In this document: piece by piece, positions 35,325-46,000 of the stretch
How the letters are laid out: every line of letters begins with the position of its first letter
Position numbering within the stretch: the stretch's first letter is position 1
Assembly (NCBI GenBank): GCA_016938685.1
Contig: JAFGUD010000528.1
Coordinates: 1-64,000, forward strand
DNA length: 64,000 nt
Direction: 5' to 3'
Source: Bacteroidales bacterium
Lineage (GTDB): Bacteria; Bacteroidota; Bacteroidia; Bacteroidales; JAFGUD01
Program-made: the position numbers and the translations under genes
Notes under the pieces: generated by a model
Database searches by the model: none
What the model saw: only the letters and a program-made list of their open reading frames with translations
What the model was told of the DNA's origin: nothing

Positions 35325-37559
35325 TTATTTAATAGAATTGATAATAGCGTTTAAAGTTTCACTTGGGCGCATCGCTTTTTCAGCTAATTCATCATTCGGT
35401 AAATAATATCCGCCAATATTTGTTGCTTTTCCTTCTTCTGCTGCTATTTCTGCCAAAATAGTTGATTCGCTGCTAATTAGTTTTTCAGCAATATTTATGA
35501 ATTTTTCTTTCAACTCTATATCTTCACTTTGTTCAACCAGATTTTTAGCCCAATATTGAGCAAGGAAAAAATGACTTCCTCTGTTGTCCAATTCGCCGGC
35601 TTTTCTTGAAGGCGATTTTTGATTTTCTAAATATGAACCAACTGCTTTATCAAGAGCTTTTGCAAGCACTAAAGCCTTTGGATTGTCATACTTTTTGGCT
35701 AAATGTTCTAAAGAAACTGTTAGCGCTAAAAATTCTCCAAGTGAATCCCAACGAAGATGTCCTTCTGAAAGGAATTGATGAACGTGTTTAGGAGCAGAAC
35801 CGCCTGCTCCGGTTTCAAATAATCCGCCACCGTTAAGCAAAGGAACAACAGAAAGCATTCTTGCACTTGTTCCTAATTCTATAATTGGGAAAAGGTCTGT
35901 TAAGTAATCTCTTAGAACATTTCCTGTTACGCTAATTGTGTTTTTACCGGCTCTTGCTCTTTCTAAGGTGAATTTAATAGCATCGTCAGGTGACAAAATT
36001 TGAATGTCAAGCCCTGATAAATCGTAGTTTTGAATATATTGGTTAACTTTTTCTATAATTCTTGCATCGTGAGCTCTGTTTTTATCTAACCAGAAAATAG
36101 CAGAATCGCCTGTTGATCTGGCTCTTTCAACAGCTAATCTAACCCAGTCCTGAACAGGAATATCTTTTACTCTTGACATTCTCCAAATGTCGCCTTCTTC
36201 TACTTTGTGTTCCATCAAAATATTTCCTTCGGAGTCCAAAACTTTAACAAAACCATCAGCCGGAACTTCAAAAGTAGTTGGGTGAGAACCATATTCTTCT
36301 GCTTTTTGAGCCATCAAACCAACATTTGAAACAGCCCCCATTGTTGCAGGATTAAATTGACCATTGATGTTACAGTCGTCTATAACTTGTTGATAAATAG
36401 TAGAATAACATCTATCAGGAATAATTGCTTTTACGTCTTGTAATTTTCCGCTTGGTCCCCACATTTTACCGCCATCACGAATAACAACCGGCATCGAAGC
36501 GTCTATAATAATATCATTTGGAACATGAAGATTAGTTATTCCTTTGTCGGAATCAACCATTGCTATTTCAGGTCTGATTTTATACAAATCTTCGATGTCT
36601 TTCTTTATTTCTGCTTGTTTTTCAGGTGAAAGTTTATTTAGTTTGTTATATAAATCGCCAAGTCCATTATTTTTATTAAATCCAATTTCTTTCAAAGAAT
36701 CAGAATGTTTGTCAAAAACTTCTTTGTAGAAAACATCAACAGCATGTCCAAAAAGAACAGGATCCGAAATTTTCATCATTGTTGCTTTTAAGTGCAATGA
36801 AAATAAAACGCCTTTTTCTTTGGCATCTGTTATTTGTTCTGCGTAAAAGTTTTTCAGTGCTTTTTTGCTCATAAAAGTACCGTCAAGAACTTCTCCTTCG
36901 GTTGATTTAAGTCCGCTTTTTAATGTCTTTTTGTTGTCATTTTCATCAATAAATTCAATGCTGAATTCAGTTGCTGTTTTAGTAACAATCGATTTTTCAT
37001 TCCCGTAAAAATCGTTATTAGACATTGAAGAAACATGAGTTTTAGAATTTTCGCCCCAAGGTTTCATCATTCTATGAGGATTTTTTTGAGCAAATTCCTT
37101 TACCGATGCAGCAGCTCTTCTGTCCGAGTTTCCTTGTCTAAGTACAGGATTAACAGCACTTCCCAAAACTTTAGCAAAACGATTTATTAATTCTTTTTCT
37201 TCTTCAGTTTTTGGCTCTTCGGGATAATTAGGAATATTATAACCTTTTTCTTGAAGTTCTTTGATTGCATCTTTTAGTTGAGGAATTGAAGCACTAATGT
37301 TAGGGAGTTTAATAATATTTGCTTCCGGTTTTAATGCTAATTCGCCAAGTTGTGCTAAGAAATCAGGAATTCTTTCTTCTTCTTTTAAGTTTTCCGGGAA
37401 ATTGGCAATTATTCTTCCTGCCAGAGAAATATCTCTGGTTTCTACAACAACATTTGCGGCTTTTGTAAAAGCGTTTACAATTGGGAGTAGGGAATAAGTT
37501 GCCAAAGCAGGAGCTTCGTCAATTTTTGTCCAGATAATTTTTGCAGTTTCTTGTGTCAT
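35325..37559 (-). CDS. icd: Monomeric NADP-dependent isocitrate dehydrogenase
   Basis: The enzyme decarboxylates isocitrate to 2-oxoglutarate in the TCA cycle. The 744-residue length and the opening [25 protein letters not shown] mark the monomeric (IDH-II) type, unrelated in size to the dimeric 45-kDa enzyme. Characteristic segments are [72 protein letters not shown] and [15 protein letters not shown]. The ATG at 37559 is preferred over an upstream start 45 bases earlier because it gives the standard N-terminus. It has its own promoter candidate (37621-37650) and a terminator, so it is monocistronic. Confidence 0.96.
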   Translation of the reverse strand: MTQETAKIIWTKIDEAPALATYSLLPIVNAFTKAANVVVETRDISLAGRIIANFPENLKEEERIPDFLAQLGELALKPEANIIKLPNISASIPQLKDAIKELQEKGYNIPNYPEEPKTEEEKELINRFAKVLGSAVNPVLRQGNSDRRAAASVKEFAQKNPHRMMKPWGENSKTHVSSMSNNDFYGNEKSIVTKTATEFSIEFIDENDNKKTLKSGLKSTEGEVLDGTFMSKKALKNFYAEQITDAKEKGVLFSLHLKATMMKISDPVLFGHAVDVFYKEVFDKHSDSLKEIGFNKNNGLGDLYNKLNKLSPEKQAEIKKDIEDLYKIRPEIAMVDSDKGITNLHVPNDIIIDASMPVVIRDGGKMWGPSGKLQDVKAIIPDRCYSTIYQQVIDDCNINGQFNPATMGAVSNVGLMAQKAEEYGSHPTTFEVPADGFVKVLDSEGNILMEHKVEEGDIWRMSRVKDIPVQDWVRLAVERARSTGDSAIFWLDKNRAHDARIIEKVNQYIQNYDLSGLDIQILSPDDAIKFTLERARAGKNTISVTGNVLRDYLTDLFPIIELGTSARMLSVVPLLNGGGLFETGAGGSAPKHVHQFLSEGHLRWDSLGEFLALTVSLEHLAKKYDNPKALVLAKALDKAVGSYLENQKSPSRKAGELDNRGSHFFLAQYWAKNLVEQSEDIELKEKFINIAEKLISSESTILAEIAAEEGKATNIGGYYLPNDELAEKAMRPSETLNAIINSIK

Positions 37560-37620
37560 GGGTATAATGTTTAATTTTTTATGTGTACTAAAAAAGATAT
37601 GCAACTAATTGTATTTTTCG

Positions 37621-37650
37621 GCAAATTTAAAATAATTCAATTATACAAAA
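37621..37650 (-). promoter_or_regulatory. Candidate promoter for icd
   Basis: On the minus strand TTTTG (37650-37646) and TAAATTTGC (37629-37621) resemble the Bacteroidota consensus, but the 16-base spacer is shorter than usual. Confidence 0.45.
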
Positions 37651-37745
37651 AATAAAATGCAGTATGATTTATTTTCGTCAAAAAAACTAATATTAATTTT
37701 ACGTTAACTTTGGTTAATCAAATTTTTTCTTTTACTTTTACTACA

Positions 37746-37753
37746 TACTTTTG
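37746..37753 (+). promoter_or_regulatory. Candidate -7 promoter element, glycogen cluster
   Basis: TACTTTTG fits TAnnTTTG 33 bases before the debranching-enzyme ATG. No TTTG is present at the usual upstream distance. Confidence 0.4.
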
Positions 37754-37785
37754 TCGCTTGGGAATTTTGCGTAAAAAATGTTATT

Positions 37786-39729
37786 ATGAGTTATTTAAAC
37801 TTTGATAAACAGCAGCTTATCAATCTGAATTATTCTCTTAAAAGAGAACTAATCCGTTCAAACAGAGCCGGATCGTATTCTAGTACAACAATTACTTTTT
37901 GTAATACAAGAAAATATCATGGCTTGTTAATTTGTCCTTTGGAACAACTTGACGGAGAAAAACATGTGTTAATTTCGTCGCTTGATGAAACTATTATACA
38001 ACATGAAAGGGAGTTTCATATAGGTAGTCGAAAATATCCTGTGGAATATCATCCATTAGGGCATAAATATATCTTTGATTTTCACTCAGAGCCAATACCA
38101 ACTCACGTTTTTTGGGTTGGAGGCGTACAACTTAAAAAAGAAATTTTATTATCTGAGGAACAAGAACAAATTCTCATCAGATATACTCTTGTTGATGCTC
38201 ATTCTCCTACCAGAATTAGATTTCAACCATATTTAGCTTTCAGACAAATACACAAACTCAGCAAAGCAAACATGGACGTGAATACAAAATACGAAGAGGT
38301 AGAAAATGGTATCAGAGTAAAATTATACAATGGATATCCGTTTCTTTATCTTCAAACGTCAAAAAAATTCGATTATATTCATGCTCCTGATTGGTATTAC
38401 AATGTGCAATATCTCGAAGAAGAAAAACGTGGATATGAATCTCTTGAAGATTTGATGGCTATCGGTTTTTTTGAGGCAGCTCTAAAAAAAGGTGAAAGCA
38501 TTGTTTTTGCTATTGGGACAGAAGAAGCAGAATCTCAAAATCTTAAAAAAAGGTTTGCTGCCGAAGTTAAGAAAAGAACACCAAGATCAAGCTTTGAAAA
38601 TAATTTGGAAAACGCAGCTCAGCAATTTTTTGTCAAAAAAAATAACAAAACATATATAACTGCAGGATTTCCATGGTTTGGAGTTTGGTCAAGAGATACT
38701 TTTATTTCTCTACCGGGACTTTCATTGGCCAGAAATGACACCAAAACTGCCTTAAATGTTCTTGATACAATGTCGAAAGAACTTAGAAATGGCCTTTTCC
38801 CTAATATTGGGACAGGAGTGAATGCTGACTTAAATTCTGTAGATGCTCCTCTTTGGTATATTTGGGCAATTCATAAATATGTAGATCATGTTGGGTCTTT
38901 TGCTAATATATGGAAATTGTACGGAGATAAAATGGTTGAAATTCTTTCTTCCTATAAGCGTGGTACAAATTACAACATAAAAATGCAGGATAATGGATTA
39001 ATTTATGCCGGAGAAAAAGGAAAAGCTTTAACATGGATGGATAGTGTTGTTGCCGGAAAACCCGTAACTCCAAGAATAGGTTTTGATGTGGAAGTTAATG
39101 CTTTGTGGTATAATGCTGTAATGTTTGTTATTGAAGCTGCAAGAAAATCCAGAAAAAAAGAAATAGTGGAAGAGTGGGAATCAATTCCTGAAAAAATTAA
39201 AAATTCTTTTATTGATGTTTTTTGGGATAATGACAAAGGTTATTTAGCAGATTATGTTGATGAAAATGGAAAAAATTGGGATGTTAGACCAAATCAGGTA
39301 ATAGCTACTTCTATGCCTTATTCAATGTTAACACCGGAACAATCTCAAAGTGTGCTTAAAATTATTGAAAAAGAATTGCTAACATCAAAAGGTTTGCGTT
39401 CACTTTCTCCAAAAAATCCGGCATACAAAGGACGATACGAAGGAGACCAAACAGACAGAGATTTAGCTTATCATCAAGGTACAGTTTGGCCGTGGCTACT
39501 TGGACATTTTGTTGAAGGATATTTGAAAATTCATGAAAAAAGAGGTTTGCATTTTGTTGAAAAATTATTTCATGGATTTGAAGAAGAAATGACTAACGCA
39601 GGGATCGGAACTATATCCGAAATTTATGACGGAGATCCTCCTCATGAAGCTGGTGGTGCAATTTCACAGGCATGGAGTGTTGCGGAAATTTTACGGATTA
39701 AATGTTTAATTGATAATTATAAAAAATAA
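37786..39729 (+). CDS. Glycogen debranching enzyme (amylo-alpha-1,6-glucosidase, GH133-like)
   Basis: The enzyme removes alpha-1,6 branch residues during glycogen breakdown. The 647-residue product has a GDE N-terminal beta-sandwich domain (about 20-230, with NRAGSYSSTTITFCNTRKYHGLLI) and a catalytic (alpha/alpha)6 barrel (about 270-640). Barrel signatures include FPWFGVWSRDTFISLPGL near 300, the RDLAYHQGTVWPWLLG segment near 565 and the C-terminal SEIYDGDPPHEAGGAISQAWSVAEILR. It is the first of four plus-strand glycogen genes. The next gene starts 228 bases downstream, past two inverted repeats, so it may form a separate transcript. Confidence 0.93.
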   Translation: MSYLNFDKQQLINLNYSLKRELIRSNRAGSYSSTTITFCNTRKYHGLLICPLEQLDGEKHVLISSLDETIIQHEREFHIGSRKYPVEYHPLGHKYIFDFHSEPIPTHVFWVGGVQLKKEILLSEEQEQILIRYTLVDAHSPTRIRFQPYLAFRQIHKLSKANMDVNTKYEEVENGIRVKLYNGYPFLYLQTSKKFDYIHAPDWYYNVQYLEEEKRGYESLEDLMAIGFFEAALKKGESIVFAIGTEEAESQNLKKRFAAEVKKRTPRSSFENNLENAAQQFFVKKNNKTYITAGFPWFGVWSRDTFISLPGLSLARNDTKTALNVLDTMSKELRNGLFPNIGTGVNADLNSVDAPLWYIWAIHKYVDHVGSFANIWKLYGDKMVEILSSYKRGTNYNIKMQDNGLIYAGEKGKALTWMDSVVAGKPVTPRIGFDVEVNALWYNAVMFVIEAARKSRKKEIVEEWESIPEKIKNSFIDVFWDNDKGYLADYVDENGKNWDVRPNQVIATSMPYSMLTPEQSQSVLKIIEKELLTSKGLRSLSPKNPAYKGRYEGDQTDRDLAYHQGTVWPWLLGHFVEGYLKIHEKRGLHFVEKLFHGFEEEMTNAGIGTISEIYDGDPPHEAGGAISQAWSVAEILRIKCLIDNYKK

Positions 39730-39747
39730 ATTACTGAAAAATATTAG

Positions 39748-39771
39748 CCTGAATTATTTACATAATTCAGG
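39748..39771. repeat. Perfect 10-bp-stem hairpin
   Basis: CCTGAATTAT (39748-39757) and ATAATTCAGG (39762-39771) pair perfectly around TTAC, 19 bases after the debranching-enzyme stop. There is no T-run, so it may be an RNA-stabilising or regulatory hairpin rather than a terminator. Confidence 0.55.
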
Positions 39772-39809
39772 AGTTATAACGCTAAATGTTTAAAGTTATT
39801 GAATTTTTT

Positions 39810-39843
39810 GTTTTTTATTTAGCCCAAATTTGGGATAAAAAAC
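39810..39843. promoter_or_regulatory. Palindrome upstream of the GT4 gene
   Basis: The core CCCAAATTTGGG (39823-39834) is a perfect 12-bp palindrome and is flanked by GTTTTTTAT and ATAAAAAAC arms with a 4-base bulge. The symmetric core resembles a dimeric repressor operator or, as RNA, a hairpin. Its target protein is unknown. Confidence 0.4.
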
Positions 39844-39957
39844 ATTAAATAAAAATTTACATAAATTTTTGACTTTCAGTTTTATATGTTTTCAACTCCA
39901 CATTATTTTTAGTAATGCGGGTTATTTATTCAGTATTCATTATTCAAAATAAAAAAA

Positions 39958-41406
39958 ATGAAAGTTCTAATGTTCGGCTGGGAATTCCCACCACACATAT
40001 CAGGAGGTCTCGGAACAGCAAGTTACGGATTAACAAGAGGATTATCGCTTATCGATGACCTTGAGCTTATTTTTGTTGTGCCAAAATTATTTGGTGATGA
40101 AGATTCCGGCGTTGCAAAGCTTGTTGGAGCCGGAGACATAAAAATGGATTTTATTCGAGACAAATACACTGATTTATACGCTGAACATTCGGTAAAAAAT
40201 ATCTCTGAACAAATAAAAACCGAAGAAACTTATACTCTTGATGAAGTTTTCAAAGGTATTACAAAAATTGAAATTAATTCTGTTTTAACTCCTTATTTGA
40301 GTCCCGATAATTACGAAGCTTATCTTAGCAATATTGGTGTTGAGGATTTATCGAAAATAAGAGTTACAAAAGATGGTAAAATAGTATATCTGGAAAATGG
40401 AGAATATAAAGAGATTTCTCTTGAACAAACTGTTCATAGCCAATATGATGATCAGGGCTTTTATAAATTTACTGGCACTTATGGAGCTAATTTAATTGAT
40501 GAAGTTAAAAATTATGCAAAAATTGCAACTAAAATTGCTATGATGTATGATTTTGATATTATTCATGCTCACGATTGGTTAACTTATCTTGCTGGAATAG
40601 AAGCAAAGCGTATTTCCGGCAAACCATTAGTTATTCACGTTCATGCTACAGAATACGACAGAAGCGGCGAAAATGTTAACACTGTTGTGTATGATATTGA
40701 ACGAAACGGAATGTTAAATGCTGATGGCATTATCACAGTCTCAAATCTTACTAAAAACATTGTTGTTAACAAGTATAAAATTGATGAAAGTAAAGTAACA
40801 ACTGTTTACAACGCAGTTGAACCAATTGAAACTAAACGTTCTGAATACAAAAAAACAGTTGATGAAAAAATAGTGACTTTTTTAGGTCGTATTACTTATC
40901 AAAAAGGTCCGGAATATTTTATCGAAGCGGCTAAACTTGTTCTGGACAGAACTGATAATGTTCGTTTTGTAATGGCAGGTAGTGGAGATATGCTTCGTAG
41001 AATGATTGTACATGCTGCAAGACTAAAAATTTCAGATAAATTTCATTTTACCGATTTTTTAAGAGGAGAAGAAGTTGATAGAATGTTCAGTATTTCAGAT
41101 GTTTATGTTATGCCTTCTGTTTCCGAACCTTTTGGTATTTCTCCTTTGGAAGCAATGCGCTCAAATGTACCTGTTATCATTTCTAAACAATCCGGTGTTG
41201 CCGAAATCCTAAAACACGCAATAAAGGTTGATTTTTGGGATACTTTTGCCATTGCAGAAGCAATATACGGACTTGTTAAATATAATGGACTTTCTGAAAT
41301 GTTTATTAAATTCGGAAAAACCGAAGTTGATAGCCTAAAATGGGAAAATGCAGCTAAAAATGTAAAATCTGTTTACGATAAAACATTAATTAGATTTAAT
41401 TCGTGA
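39958..41406 (+). CDS. GT4-like glycosyltransferase (glycogen-synthase-like)
   Basis: The 482-residue product has a two-Rossmann GT-B fold. The N-terminal glycine-rich loop is FGWEFPPHISGGLGTASYG, the acceptor-side motif is IIHAHDWLTYLAG near 205, and the C-terminal domain has VTFLGRITYQKGPEYFIEA near 305, MAGSGDML and the EPFGISPLEAM segment carrying the E-x7-E motif. Proteins with this opening sit in Bacteroidota glycogen loci and are thought to extend or prime alpha-1,4-glucan; the donor sugar nucleotide cannot be read here. GH57 amylase (45 bases downstream) and the GT3/phosphorylase fusion follow, so it is part of the glycogen cluster. Confidence 0.85.
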   Translation: MKVLMFGWEFPPHISGGLGTASYGLTRGLSLIDDLELIFVVPKLFGDEDSGVAKLVGAGDIKMDFIRDKYTDLYAEHSVKNISEQIKTEETYTLDEVFKGITKIEINSVLTPYLSPDNYEAYLSNIGVEDLSKIRVTKDGKIVYLENGEYKEISLEQTVHSQYDDQGFYKFTGTYGANLIDEVKNYAKIATKIAMMYDFDIIHAHDWLTYLAGIEAKRISGKPLVIHVHATEYDRSGENVNTVVYDIERNGMLNADGIITVSNLTKNIVVNKYKIDESKVTTVYNAVEPIETKRSEYKKTVDEKIVTFLGRITYQKGPEYFIEAAKLVLDRTDNVRFVMAGSGDMLRRMIVHAARLKISDKFHFTDFLRGEEVDRMFSISDVYVMPSVSEPFGISPLEAMRSNVPVIISKQSGVAEILKHAIKVDFWDTFAIAEAIYGLVKYNGLSEMFIKFGKTEVDSLKWENAAKNVKSVYDKTLIRFNS

Positions 41407-41451
41407 GAGCTGCAAAAAATAATTTTTAAAAAATAAAAACTCAATATAATT

Positions 41452-42906
41452 ATGAGAACAATTTGTTTCTATTTTCAAGTACACCAGCCATTTAGATTAA
41501 AAAAGTATCGGTTCTTCGAAATCGGAAACGATCATTATTACTATGATGATTTTAGCAATAGAAGCATAATGAAAAAAGTAGCTGAAAAATGTTATTTGCC
41601 AATGAATCATTTGCTTCTTGATTTGATTAAGGAATACGGCTCAGGTTTTAAAGTGAGCTTTTCTATATCGGGAGTTGCAATGGAGCAATTTGAAAAATAT
41701 GCACCTGAAGTATTAGACTCTTTCAAAGCTCTTGCTAAAACCGGAAATGTGGAATTTTTAGCCGAAACTTATTCTCATTCTTTGTCTTCTCTAAAAAGTA
41801 AAGAAGAATTTGCTCGTCAAATCGAATTACATGTTGCAAAAGTTAAGGAACATTTTGGACAAACTCCAACTGTTTTTCGTAACACTGAGCTTGTTTATTC
41901 TGATGAGATTGGTAACGCAATTGCAGATTTGGGTTATGATGCAATGTTAACTGAAGGTGCAAGACAAATTCTTGGATGGAAAAGCCCTAATTATTTGTAT
42001 TTTAATGCTATAAATAAGAAATTAAAAGTTCTTTTGAAGAATTATAAATTATCTGATGATATTGCTTTCAGGTTTTCTAACCATGCTTGGGCTGAATGGC
42101 CTCTTACTACTGAAAAATTTGTAAATTGGTTAAATCAAATCCCTGAAAACGAAGAAGTTGTGAACTTATTTATGGATTATGAAACTTTTGGTGAACATCA
42201 ATGGGCTGATACCGGTATTTTTAACTTTATGAGAGCGTTGCCTAATGCTGTCTTTAAAAATTCTGATTTTAAATTTTTAACTCCGTCTGAAGTAGCAAAA
42301 AAATTACAACCTGTGGCAGCTGTTAATGTTCCTTATCCTATTTCATGGGCTGACGAAGAACGCGATCTTACTGCTTGGCTTGGTAACGAAATGCAAGATG
42401 AGGCTTTTGATAAAATTTATGAACTTGAAGGTCTAATGAAAAAAGTGGACGATCCTGATTTACAGAAAGATTGGTTATACCTTCAAACTAGCGACCACTT
42501 TTACTATATGTGTACTAAGTTTTTCTCCGATGGCGATGTTCACAGATATTTTAATCCTTATGAAAATCCTTATAACGCATTTATTAATTATATGAATGTG
42601 CTTAGCGATTTTATTATTAGAATTGAAAAGCATGTAAAAACATCATTCGATGATAATGAACCGGTTACAAAAAAAGAAATAACTGATCTTTTGAGAAAAT
42701 ATCAAGCTGAAATTGACCGATTAAAAGTTAAAATGGAGAAACTTGAAGTTGCAGAAAAGAAACCTGTTGCAAAAAAAGCAACTGTTAAAAAAACCGGAAA
42801 CGCTGTTAAAAAAGTTGTAGCTGAAAAGAAAAAAACTGACACTACAAAGAAAACGACCGCAGATAAAACCTTAAAAACAAATACTACAAAAAAGAAAGAT
42901 AAATAG
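41452..42906 (+). CDS. GH57 alpha-amylase-like glycosidase with Lys-rich tail
   Basis: The 484-residue product is a GH57 enzyme acting on alpha-glucans. Conserved regions are YFQVHQPFRL at the N-terminus, GFKVSFSISGVAMEQFE near 70, the candidate nucleophile Glu in TVFRNTELVYSDEIG near 148, and the candidate acid Asp in LFMDYETFGEHQW near 242. The last 50 residues form a low-complexity tail rich in Lys, Thr, Ala and Val (KKPVAKKATVKKT, then KKKTDTTKKTT), like histone H1-type tails. There is no signal peptide, so it probably works on cytoplasmic glycogen. Position between a glycosyltransferase and the synthase-phosphorylase fusion supports this. Confidence 0.9.
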   Translation: MRTICFYFQVHQPFRLKKYRFFEIGNDHYYYDDFSNRSIMKKVAEKCYLPMNHLLLDLIKEYGSGFKVSFSISGVAMEQFEKYAPEVLDSFKALAKTGNVEFLAETYSHSLSSLKSKEEFARQIELHVAKVKEHFGQTPTVFRNTELVYSDEIGNAIADLGYDAMLTEGARQILGWKSPNYLYFNAINKKLKVLLKNYKLSDDIAFRFSNHAWAEWPLTTEKFVNWLNQIPENEEVVNLFMDYETFGEHQWADTGIFNFMRALPNAVFKNSDFKFLTPSEVAKKLQPVAAVNVPYPISWADEERDLTAWLGNEMQDEAFDKIYELEGLMKKVDDPDLQKDWLYLQTSDHFYYMCTKFFSDGDVHRYFNPYENPYNAFINYMNVLSDFIIRIEKHVKTSFDDNEPVTKKEITDLLRKYQAEIDRLKVKMEKLEVAEKKPVAKKATVKKTGNAVKKVVAEKKKTDTTKKTTADKTLKTNTTKKKDK

Positions 42907-43067
42907 TTTTTAGTAATATTATTAGTTGTTTTGTTAAAAAAAATTGGAATACAATGTCTAAGTAGGTAGTTTTTAAAACAATGTTTAATTAATAATTTGC
43001 TGAAAAGATCACCATAAAAAACATCGTAAAAGTTGTTTTAGGCGATTTCTTTAAAAAATATAACCAC

Positions 43068-46000
43068 ATGAAAAACGAAAAAAAAATAGATTTTTTATTT
43101 GAAGTTAGCTGGGAAGTTTGCAACAAAGTTGGTGGAATACACACTGTTGTTGAAACAAAAGCTCTTACACTTGAAAAGGTATTTAAGGATAATTTTATTC
43201 TTATTGGTCCTGATTTAGATAGGGAAGGTCGCTCAAATCCTGAATTTGAAGAAGATTTGGATACTTTTAAGTCTTGGAGAACAATACTTCTTAATCAAGG
43301 AATTAGAGTTAAAATCGGCAGATGGAAAATAATTGGAAAACCACTTGTGTTTTTAATTGATTTTTCCTCACTTTTTTCGCGTAAAGATGAAGTTTTTACA
43401 GAACTTTGGACAGATTATAAAGTTGATTCATTGTCCGGTAGTTGGGATTATATTGAAGCAGCTATGTTTGGACACGCAGCAGGAATTGTAATTGAAAGTT
43501 TCCACAATTTTCATTTAAGTGTAAGACAAAATGTAATCGCTCATTTTCACGAATGGATGACAGGTGCCGGTTTACTTTATTTAAAGAGTAATGCTCCTCA
43601 GATTTCTACTGTTTTTACAACTCATGCCACTACTTTGGGGCGTTCTATTGCCGGAAATAATTTCCCGTTATACAGCATAATGCCAAAGATTAATGGAGAT
43701 TCAAAAGCCAAAGAATTAAATGTTGTTGCTAAACATTCACTCGAAAAAAGTGCTGCTCGTGAAGCAGATTCTTTTACAACTGTTAGTCATTTAACAGCAG
43801 CTGAAACTAAACAGTTTCTTGAAAAAGAAGTTGATGTTGTTACTCCAAACGGTTTTGAAGCCAATATGGTTCCTGCTGATGAAGAATATGCTGAAATAAA
43901 AACTGGGTCACACTCAAAATTAAGAGAAGTTTCAGAAGCTTTGTTTGGTTATGAATTAGATGAAGATACTGCTTTTGTATCGACTAGTGGTAGATATGAG
44001 TACAAAAATAAAGGTTTAGATGTTTTTATTGATGTTTTTGCAGAATTAAACCAAAAAGAAGAATTTCACAAAAAAATCGTGGCTTTTATTTTGGTGCCTG
44101 CAAACAACTACGGTCCCCGTAAGGATTTAATGGAAAAATTGAACGGAAACTCAACTCAGGATTTAGATAATAAATTTTTGACACATTATCTTCACGATGC
44201 TGATTTTGATACTATTCTAAGACGAATTAAAGAGCTTGGTTTTACCAACGGTAAAGAGCAAAACGCAAAAATTATTTTTGTTCCTGCTTATTTAAATGGA
44301 GACGACGGAATTTTTAATCGTACTTATTACGATCTTTTGCCTGCTTTTAATATGACAATTTATCCGTCATACTATGAGCCATGGGGATATACTCCACTTG
44401 AAAGTTTAGCTTTTCATGTTCCAACTATTACTACTTCTCTCGCAGGTTTTGGTATATGGATTCAAAATTCAAATACAGAACTTGGAGATTGTCTGACTGT
44501 GGTAAATAGAACTGATGACAACTATCGAGCAGTAGTTAAAGATATTTTAGGAACAATTATTACTTGTTCATACAAAACACAAAAAGAAATAGAATACGAA
44601 CGTAATAATGCTCTTTTTCTATCTAAAACTGCACTTTGGAAAAATCTTATTACTTATTATTATGAAGCTTATGATATTGCTATTAAAAAACAGAGAAAAA
44701 GAACTGAAGGCATAGTTATAAAACAAGTTAAGGAGCCGCTTGTTAGTATGCCTAAATTTCCTGTTAATAAACCCAAATGGAGAACCGCAAGCGTGCTTCC
44801 AAACTTACCTGAAAAATTAAAAGGTCTTGATGAATTATCTAAAAATCTATGGTGGGAATGGAATTTTGATGCCATTGAGTTATTTAAATCAATTGACGAA
44901 GAATTATGGAGCAATTCAAAAAACCCTATCAAATTACTCAAAGAAGTAGAATACGAAACACTTGTTAGACTTGAAAGAGATCGTGATTTTATAAGTAAGT
45001 ATGAAGAAGTTTATAGAAAATTCACTGATTATGTGAATACAGAATATAGAAAAGACTTACCAACGGTAACTTATTTTAGCATGGAGTACGGGTTGGCAAA
45101 TCCACTTAAAATTTATTCCGGAGGTCTTGGAATTTTGGCAGGTGATTATTTAAAACAAGCATCAGACAAAGGGATAGAACTTGTTGCAGTTGGGTTAATG
45201 TATAAATTCGGTTATTTTACTCAACAGTTATCAATCAGAGGCGAACAAATTGTTAGTTATGATTTGCAAAATTTTGCAGATTTGCCGGTTGAACTAGTAC
45301 GCGATAAAAAGAATGAACCAATTATAGTCAATGTTGGATTACCCGGAAGAATTGTACATCTTCAAATATGGAAGGTAAATGTTGGTCGAATTCCTTTGTA
45401 TTTGCTTGATTCTGATGTAGATAAAAATAATCATGACGATAGAACTATTACTCACAAATTATATGGTGGCGATAACGAACATCGTTTGAAACAAGAATTT
45501 ATTCTCGGAATTGGGGGAGCAAGAGCCATAAGAAAAATGAATATTTCTTCTAATGTTTATCACTCAAACGAAGGACATTCTGCTTTTATTGGAATTGAGA
45601 GAATCAACCAGTATATGAACGAGCACAGACTTACTTTTGCAGAGGCTGTTGAAATAGTAAGAGGTTCTACTTTGTTTACAACACATACACCTGTTCCTGC
45701 CGGTCATGATGTCTTTCCGGAAGATTTATTGATGGGATATTTTGGTCATTATCCTGAAAGGTTGAAAATTAGTTGGACAGAATTTCTTAAATTAGGAAAA
45801 CTTAATCCTGGAGATAAAACAGAAAAATTCTCAATGAGCCATTTAGCTGCTAATTTATCACAGGAAATTAATGGTGTTAGTTATTTGCATGGCGAAGTAA
45901 CAAAAGACATGTTTTATCATCTTTGGGAAGGATATTACCCCGAAGAGCTTCATATTGGTTATGTTACTAACGGTGTTCATTATCAAACATGGGCAGCTTC

